From: Pseudoalteromonas sp. MMG010
Lineage (GTDB): Bacteria > Pseudomonadota > Gammaproteobacteria > Enterobacterales > Alteromonadaceae
Length of the DNA: 53,703 nucleotides
Assembly: GCF_018100905.1 (NCBI RefSeq)
Contig: NZ_JAGJEG010000018.1
Coordinates: forward strand, 1 to 53,703
Direction of reading: 5' to 3'
Shown: positions 49,127 through 53,703 of the stretch, piece after piece
Layout of the letters: each line of letters begins with the position of its first letter
Position numbering within the stretch: position 1 is the first letter of the stretch
Position numbers and translations under genes: made by a program
Notes under the pieces: generated by a model
Told to the model about the DNA's origin: nothing
Database searches by the model: none
Seen by the model: only the letters and a program-made list of their open reading frames with translations

Positions 49127-49567
49127 ATGGAAGCTGTAAATAAAAAAATTATGTTGTGTGTAGGCGCATTTGGTATAGCGCTTATATCTTTAGCTTTACT
49201 CATAGATTTGACGCAATATTATTGGTTTATTGCGTTATTAGGCGTGTGGGGAGTCATCTTTCTTTCATCTTGCTATCGCATCACGCCCTTATTTAAAGCA
49301 CGAAATAAGATCGAACACTTTATTCAAAGGGATGCACAACATTTATTGTTGTTTAGTTTAGCCGGTTTTTTTGATCAAAAGCTAGGACCACAATGGTTAG
49401 TTATTGAAAGTATAAATAAAATAGAAACTCACAATAATGAATTAATTGTACATAGCAGTAACGATCGTCGTTTATCTATTAGCTTACCAATCACTAAAAA
49501 AGAGCTCGATATTTTTTTACAGCGACTATTAACTGAAGCAGAAAAACAATCAATTTATTTTCATTAA
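49127..49567 (+). CDS. Unknown protein: two membrane helices plus a PH-like soluble domain
   Basis: This is a 146-residue protein I do not recognise. It opens with two hydrophobic helices (about residues 7-26 and 30-47) and continues as a soluble domain of about 95 residues. That domain has alternating short strands and ends in a long amphipathic helix (K-K-E-L-D-I-F-L-Q-R-L-L-T-E-A). Two helices followed by a beta-rich domain with a closing helix recall bacterial PH-like membrane proteins; this is shape-based inference only. GGAATCACG precedes the ATG. It sits between the DUF2919 gene (27 bases upstream) and msrB (39 bases downstream), on the same strand. Confidence 0.7.
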   Translation: MEAVNKKIMLCVGAFGIALISLALLIDLTQYYWFIALLGVWGVIFLSSCYRITPLFKARNKIEHFIQRDAQHLLLFSLAGFFDQKLGPQWLVIESINKIETHNNELIVHSSNDRRLSISLPITKKELDIFLQRLLTEAEKQSIYFH

Positions 49568-49606
49568 TGCTAACGTATAACTAATTAAAACTATTTAGAG
49601 GCTGTT

Positions 49607-50050
49607 ATGTTAACGTGGAAAGATATTATTCATTTTGCAAGTCATGGTAATCCTCAAGCTGAGCATAAAGTGATAAAAACGGATGCTCAATGGCAAGCCC
49701 AACTAACCCCTGAGCAATACTATGTCACACGCAACAAAGGCACCGAGTATCCTAATAGTAATAGCAGTTGTGATATTTTAGAGCCAGGTGAATACAGTTG
49801 TGTTTGCTGTGACAATCTATTATTTGATGGCAATGAAAAGTTTGCCAGTGGCAGTGGTTGGCCGTCATTTACACAGCCTGCGGCTATTTCTGCGATTGCT
49901 TATATATTAGATAACAGCCATGGTATGGAGCGTGTAGAGGTGATTTGTAATGTGTGCGATGCTCATTTAGGTCATATTTTCCCTGATGGGCCACCACCGA
50001 GTCGTTTGCGTTATTGCGTTAATGCTTTAGCAATGAAAAAAGTGAGTTAA
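49607..50050 (+). CDS. msrB: Peptide-methionine (R)-S-oxide reductase MsrB
   Basis: MsrB reduces the R form of methionine sulfoxide in proteins. The protein has 147 residues, with no signal peptide and so cytoplasmic. Zinc-site cysteines are visible as C-V-C-C near residue 66 and C-N-V-C near residue 122. The family core F-A-S-G-S-G-W-P-S-F lies near residue 84, A-H-L-G-H-I-F-P-D-G-P near residue 126, and the catalytic Cys in R-L-R-Y-C-V-N near residue 138. A second Cys could act as resolving residue, but which one is unclear. It converges with the receiver-TPR gene. Confidence 0.93.
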   Translation: MLTWKDIIHFASHGNPQAEHKVIKTDAQWQAQLTPEQYYVTRNKGTEYPNSNSSCDILEPGEYSCVCCDNLLFDGNEKFASGSGWPSFTQPAAISAIAYILDNSHGMERVEVICNVCDAHLGHIFPDGPPPSRLRYCVNALAMKKVS

Positions 50051-50057
50051 TACTCGA

Positions 50058-51689
50058 TTAGCTTAGGTTTAACTTCATTTTATTTGCTTTATCTACTAAT
50101 TTATCAAAGCGTTGAGTTTGTTCTTCTTCAAGAGATGCATTGCTTAATAAAGCATAGCATTTTTTGGCAAGTGCTAAATTTATTGTTTTACCATGTTGAC
50201 TCGCACTATCAAATAAACACTGTAACAAGTTTAATGCAATGCTGTTATTACGCGGCATGATTCGAAAAGCCTGAGTGAACGCTTCGAGTGCGGTATTAAG
50301 TTGCCCTTTATTAAACTGGGTAACAGCATGGTTGTTTAATTCCTTTGGCCCCATTTTAATATCTCGACGTTCATTTTGCTGCTGTTGAATGTATTTTAAA
50401 TAAGTACTATCACTGATTTGTGAATGACGTTCACAATGGCTAATGATCTTTGTAAACAATGTTTGTGCTTTTTGATGAAACCCTAATTCATGTAATGCTT
50501 TTGCTTTATCTAATGCACCATCCACTGAGCGGATTTGCTCATCATCTTGCAATTGGTTAATTAATGCTTTTGCTTTGTTATGTTCATCTTTTAAATAATG
50601 TAAGCGTGCATTAAGTACATCAATTTGTTCTTGGTTTGAGATATTAGGAAATTGATTTTTTAATGTCGTTAAATGTTGATTTGTTTGACGAGAAATTCGT
50701 TGTATTTGATCACTTTGATCTGTTGTTAGCGCAAAGTCGATACCCGCTCTTGCGGCATTTAAATAGATGTCGGGATGATCGTGGATTGAATGTTTGGCAA
50801 AATCAACAATCTCTTTTTGAGTCATAAAACTTTGTTCATAATCATGATTAATTAAAGAGACGGTACTTAGCGATTTTTGTCGGCTTATATTACGCGGTGC
50901 AATTTGTGCAGCCTGCGTTAAATAAGTTTGTGCTTGCTCAAATTGGTTTAATTTAATTTCTAACCTACCGAGTAAGTCTAAGGCAATTAAACGTGTTTCA
51001 GGGCGTTCAATGAGTGTTTTTAACATACGTTGGGCTAAGATATGTTCTTTATTTTCGATTAAGGCTTCTATTAAGCCAAATTTAGCCCACGCAAAATTTT
51101 GCATATTTAATACGGATTTAAAAAAATCTTTAGCTTCAGTCACTCGATTTAATCGTAATAAAATGTCACCTTTTAATCGCAGTAGGATAGGGGTGTAATT
51201 ACCTTGTGCTTTTTCAAGAGTGGCATTGATATACTTTAATGCTTTGGAATCATTTTGATCATCGATAAGTGTATAAATTTTTAATAAATCATTTTTTCGT
51301 ATTAAAATACGTTCAATTCTGATTTTTAAATCATTGACGGTAAATGGCTTTACTAAAAAATCGTCGGGCTGTAATTCTAAAACACTGTGTACCAGCGTCC
51401 CACTGGTTTCAGCTGAAATGAAAATAAAGCCGGTAGAGGGTTTTATAAGTTGTTTTACTCTTAACTCTTCATAGAGCTGGTAACCATCTTGATGTTTACT
51501 TAAGTTAAACGAACAAACAATAATATCAAATTTCTCAGTCGTACATTGTTGTTTAGCTGATTTTGCATGTTCGGCAAAATAAAGTTTGCTAAAGCCAAGC
51601 TTTTCAAGAGATTGTTTCATATAGCTTTGAGTCAATGGTTGCTCTTCGACTATGAGAATTTTTGCTTTATCAAATATTTTTGCTGGCAT
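50058..51689 (-). CDS. Receiver-domain protein with TPR repeats and no phosphoacceptor Asp
   Basis: The protein has 543 residues. The N-terminal domain (about 8-130) has the CheY-like receiver fold, with E-E at 15-16 in place of the acidic pair. The strand I-I-V-C-S-F-N-L carries Ser60 where the phosphoacceptor Asp should be; related proteins typically read C-D-Y-N-L. Ser92 and the Lys114-Pro115 pair are kept. From about residue 140 to the end the protein is helical, with several TPR-like repeats such as R-L-K-G-D-I-L-L-R-L and Q-A-Q-T-Y-L-T-Q-A-A-Q-I-A-P. The N-terminal domain is therefore probably a phosphorylation-independent pseudo-receiver coupled to a protein-binding scaffold. Partners are unknown; no kinase is adjacent. 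Confidence 0.85.
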   Translation of the reverse strand: MPAKIFDKAKILIVEEQPLTQSYMKQSLEKLGFSKLYFAEHAKSAKQQCTTEKFDIIVCSFNLSKHQDGYQLYEELRVKQLIKPSTGFIFISAETSGTLVHSVLELQPDDFLVKPFTVNDLKIRIERILIRKNDLLKIYTLIDDQNDSKALKYINATLEKAQGNYTPILLRLKGDILLRLNRVTEAKDFFKSVLNMQNFAWAKFGLIEALIENKEHILAQRMLKTLIERPETRLIALDLLGRLEIKLNQFEQAQTYLTQAAQIAPRNISRQKSLSTVSLINHDYEQSFMTQKEIVDFAKHSIHDHPDIYLNAARAGIDFALTTDQSDQIQRISRQTNQHLTTLKNQFPNISNQEQIDVLNARLHYLKDEHNKAKALINQLQDDEQIRSVDGALDKAKALHELGFHQKAQTLFTKIISHCERHSQISDSTYLKYIQQQQNERRDIKMGPKELNNHAVTQFNKGQLNTALEAFTQAFRIMPRNNSIALNLLQCLFDSASQHGKTINLALAKKCYALLSNASLEEEQTQRFDKLVDKANKMKLNLS

Positions 51690-51885
51690 GTACGGTGCAA
51701 CTTAAGTATGCGTTATACAGACTATAATCAACCCTTTAATACGTTACAAGGGAATTTGTTGTATCGGCTTAACTTTAAAAAGAATTGTTACGAAAACTAT
51801 AATATCGAAAACTAAGATAACAATGAAATAGATTAATATTGTAACGTTTAGATAAAAAGAAGTGGCAGTATGATTTTATTATATG

Positions 51886-51961
51886 TGGTGGGTGATACTG
51901 GACTTGAACCAGTGACCCTCGCCTTGTAAGGGCGATGCTCTCCCAACTGAGCTAATCACCC
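51886..51961 (-). tRNA. tRNA-Val (anticodon TAC), copy 1, GGGTGAT form
   Basis: The 76-nt cloverleaf has encoded CCA. The stem TCGCC/GGCGA encloses CTTACAA, giving TAC. The acceptor stem is GGGTGAT/ATCACCC, shared only with copy 7. It is the last gene of the seven-copy array. Confidence 0.95.
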
Positions 51962-51982
51962 ACATATAATATGTCGATTAAA

Positions 51983-52058
51983 TGGTGGGTCGTACTGGAC
52001 TTGAACCAGTGACCCTCGCCTTGTAAGGGCGATGCTCTCCCAACTGAGCTAACGACCC
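51983..52058 (-). tRNA. tRNA-Val (anticodon TAC), copy 2, GGGTCGT form
   Basis: 76 nt with encoded CCA. The acceptor stem is GGGTCGT/ACGACCC; the rest is identical to copy 1. Confidence 0.95.
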
Positions 52059-52092
52059 AAATAATCTTTTTTCTTTGCACTCACCAATAAAA

Positions 52093-52168
52093 TGGTGGGT
52101 CGTACTGGACTTGAACCAGTGACCCTCGCCTTGTAAGGGCGATGCTCTCCCAACTGAGCTAACGACCC
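52093..52168 (-). tRNA. tRNA-Val (anticodon TAC), copy 3, GGGTCGT form
   Basis: 76 nt, identical to copy 2, with anticodon TAC and encoded CCA. Confidence 0.95.
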
Positions 52169-52184
52169 GCAAAGAGTATCTAAA

Positions 52185-52260
52185 TGGTGGGTCGTACTGG
52201 ACTTGAACCAGTGACCCTCGCCTTGTAAGGGCGATGCTCTCCCAACTGAGCTAACGACCC
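52185..52260 (-). tRNA. tRNA-Val (anticodon TAC), copy 4, GGGTCGT form
   Basis: 76 nt, identical to copy 2. Only 16-17 bases separate it from its neighbours. Confidence 0.95.
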
Positions 52261-52277
52261 ATTTAGATAGTGTAATA

Positions 52278-52353
52278 TGGTGGGTCGTACTGGACTTGAA
52301 CCAGTGACCCTCGCCTTGTAAGGGCGATGCTCTCCCAACTGAGCTAACGACCC
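52278..52353 (-). tRNA. tRNA-Val (anticodon TAC), copy 5, GGGTCGT form
   Basis: 76 nt, identical to copy 2, with encoded CCA. Confidence 0.95.
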
Positions 52354-52394
52354 ATATTACGTTGTTGTTCTACACGACATTTAACAATGTTAAA

Positions 52395-52470
52395 TGGTGG
52401 GTCGTACTGGACTTGAACCAGTGACCCTCGCCTTGTAAGGGCGATGCTCTCCCAACTGAGCTAACGACCC
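52395..52470 (-). tRNA. tRNA-Val (anticodon TAC), copy 6, GGGTCGT form
   Basis: 76 nt, identical to copy 2, with encoded CCA. Confidence 0.95.
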
Positions 52471-52508
52471 GTATAGAACTTAGATATTGACCATAATATT
52501 TTAAATTA

Positions 52509-52584
52509 TGGTGGGTGATACTGGACTTGAACCAGTGACCCTCGCCTTGTAAGGGCGATGCTCTCCCAACTGAGCTAATCACCC
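52509..52584 (-). tRNA. tRNA-Val (anticodon TAC), copy 7, GGGTGAT form
   Basis: 76 nt with the GGGTGAT/ATCACCC acceptor stem of copy 1. It is the first gene of the array, about 40 bases from the promoter. Confidence 0.95.
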
Positions 52585-52624
52585 ATATCTAAAACAACAC
52601 ATTGCTGCGTTGTTGTGGGGCGCT

Positions 52625-52652
52625 ATTATAGATAGAGTTGGAAATGTGTCAA
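52625..52652 (-). promoter_or_regulatory. Promoter of the tRNA-Val array
   Basis: On the minus strand, a consensus TTGACA (52647-52652), a 16-base spacer and a consensus TATAAT (52625-52630) are followed by AGCGCCCC. This is the strongest promoter in the window and carries the same GC-rich discriminator core as the other two tRNA promoters. Confidence 0.92.
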
Positions 52653-53262
52653 CACTTGAATGATAAAAATGTGCTGAGTGAAGCTTTTATAATCAAATAT
52701 GTTCTCGTAGCAGTGATTGAGGATGTTTTATAGGCAAGTATCTCAGCTAAAATAGGTAGGTTATTTGCTCAACCAAACGTCAGTACTTTTGTTTAACGTT
52801 TTTGTAAACTGTAAAAGATGAATGTGTGTGATTATGTGTACTGCCATTTCTGTATTAAACAGCTACATTATTTAGGCCGATATTAATCTCTTTTTTAGTG
52901 ATTTGGCGAAAGCCACTATATTTAACTTAATAACAAGTGGTAAACAATCAGCAAATAAATACTGAGTACTGCACTAGGGGCAGTTAATGAGTGAAATTTA
53001 TATATCAATCATCACCTAGATTTAAATTGCTTATAAATGTATACCTTTTAAAATAGGCATTCCTTACTTTAAAGCACATAATATTTATTTATAAACGAAT
53101 AGGGTAGATAGAGTAGGGCTCATACCCACCTAAGTTGGTTAGGTGTGTTGAGTTGTAAATAGGGCTTACGTTTAAAAATGGATAAAAGTTAATCTTTAAT
53201 GCTTGTGTTCTATCCAGTTTGTTGAAAATTAAATCATTTAAATAAAGTTAGATAAAAAACTG
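52653..53262. other. Non-coding region between divergent tRNA promoters
   Basis: About 610 AT-rich bases with no ORF I can support. One small hairpin, CACCTAA/TTAGGTG (53127-53145, 5-nt loop), is the only structure I noticed. The region may hold upstream (UP-like) A/T tracts for the tRNA-Ala promoter. Confidence 0.55.
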
Positions 53263-53291
53263 TTGACTTTATTTGGGGCACTGCATAGAAT
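53263..53291 (+). promoter_or_regulatory. Promoter of the tRNA-Ala/tRNA-Glu unit
   Basis: TTGACT (53263-53268), a 17-base spacer and TAGAAT (53286-53291) are followed by GCGCCCCGCACTCAGC. The last 15 bases match the start region of the Met-Leu-Gln tRNA promoter. A/T-rich tracts (AAATCATTTAAATAAAG) just upstream could serve as an UP element. Confidence 0.88.
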
Positions 53292-53352
53292 GCGCCCCGC
53301 ACTCAGCGATACACAGCACGTTAAAGCGAGCAGGTGTATTGATGTTAAAGTT

Positions 53353-53428
53353 GGGGCTATAGCTCAGCTGGGAGAGCGCTTCGCTGGCAGCGAAGAGGTC
53401 TGCGGTTCGATCCCGCATAGCTCCACCA
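53353..53428 (+). tRNA. tRNA-Ala (anticodon GGC)
   Basis: 76 nt with the acceptor GGGGCTA/TAGCTCC and encoded CCA. The stem CTTCG/CGAAG encloses CTGGCAG, giving GGC. It is the first gene of the plus-strand unit. Confidence 0.96.
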
Positions 53429-53465
53429 AAACAATGTGCACTGTCCTAGGGTAGCAGTTTTCTGT

Positions 53466-53541
53466 GTCCCCATCGTCTAGAGGCCTAGGACACCGCCCTT
53501 TCACGGCGGTAACAGGGGTTCGAATCCCCTTGGGGACGCCA
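53466..53541 (+). tRNA. tRNA-Glu (anticodon TTC), copy 1
   Basis: 76 nt, from GTCCCCATCGTC to the encoded GCCA. The stem CCGCC/GGCGG encloses CTTTCAC, giving TTC. It lies 37 bases after tRNA-Ala. Confidence 0.96.
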
Positions 53542-53681
53542 CTAATTTAATTAGTTGTGGTATATACCAAGAGAATAACGTAGCAATTAAAGCTCGAGTC
53601 TTTACTTGTATAGCGTATTACCTTAAAACTCAGGATTTGAGTCTAACTAATCAATCGTCCTAGTGACACAGATTTTTCTGC

Positions 53682-53703
53682 GTCCCCATCGTCTAGAGGC
53701 CTA
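53682..53703 (+). tRNA. tRNA-Glu copy 2, truncated by the window edge
   Basis: The first 22 bases, GTCCCCATCGTCTAGAGGCC and two more, match tRNA-Glu copy 1 exactly. The preceding spacer also resembles the one before copy 1 (GTCCTAG near its start and TTTTCTG close to the gene). The rest lies outside the window. Confidence 0.85.

Noticed and set aside
51978..52582. Regularly spaced near-identical repeats resembling a CRISPR array, and ORFs inside them
   Set aside because: Each repeat is a complete 76-nt tRNA-Val with CCA; spacers vary in length from about 16 to 41 bases and there are no cas genes.

Overview
The window reads as ordinary core chromosome of a marine gammaproteobacterium of the order Alteromonadales, most likely Pseudoalteromonas. 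This rests on low G+C, on the protein sequences, and on gene orders shared with E. coli: lnt-ybeX-ybeY-ybeZ-miaB facing ubiF; ychF-pth and prs-ispE-lolB facing hemA-prfA-prmC-sirB2-sirB1-kdsA; gcvA-ygdD-rlmM; smc-zipA-ligA. I see no insertion sequence, prophage, integrase, CRISPR array or rRNA gene.

Layout. 1-800: AT-rich leader with a 34-bp tandem repeat and a small membrane protein gene. 1.0-2.95 kb: a COG0523 (ZigA-type) zinc GTPase with a DUF1826 partner behind a possible Zur operator. 3.1-8.9 kb: an aldehyde dehydrogenase, a secreted degenerate cyanophycinase-like protein, a MATE exporter and an RDD membrane protein. 9.0-15.9 kb: lipoprotein acylation, ribosome/RNA maturation and tRNA modification (lnt, ybeX, ybeY, ybeZ, miaB), with ubiF divergent. 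16-17.6 kb: a GGDEF-EAL protein. 17.97-19.27 kb: eight tRNA genes (3 Gln, 3 Leu, 2 Met) plus three tRNA-Leu-like partial copies, under one strong promoter. 19.4-24.5 kb, minus strand: ychF, pth, rplY, prs, ispE, lolB. 24.6-32.9 kb, plus strand: hemA, prfA, prmC, an HD-GYP response regulator, sirB2, sirB1, a DUF819 transporter-like protein, kdsA. 33-36 kb: gcvA-like regulator, a small hydrolase, ygdD (DUF423), rlmM; then cysZ on the minus strand. 37.2-39.9 kb: GNAT and GAF-GGDEF-EAL. 40-42.2 kb: MYG1-like protein, small lipoprotein, SpoU methyltransferase. 42.3-49.1 kb: smc, zipA, ligA, DUF2919. 49.1-51.7 kb: unknown membrane protein, msrB, and a receiver-TPR protein lacking its phosphoacceptor Asp. 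51.9-53.7 kb: seven tandem tRNA-Val genes (minus) facing away from tRNA-Ala and tRNA-Glu genes (plus), the last cut by the window edge.

Themes. Most genes serve translation and RNA maturation, envelope assembly and cell division. Three proteins make or break c-di-GMP, and one is inserted into the hemA/prfA block. The three tRNA transcription units share a sigma70-type promoter with the same GC-rich GCGCCCC-like discriminator. The least ordinary signals are the triplicated tRNA module with its repeated 5' tRNA-Leu fragment, the cyanophycinase-like protein that has lost signature residues, and the pseudo-receiver. I do not see a convincing new multi-gene defence or biosynthetic system.
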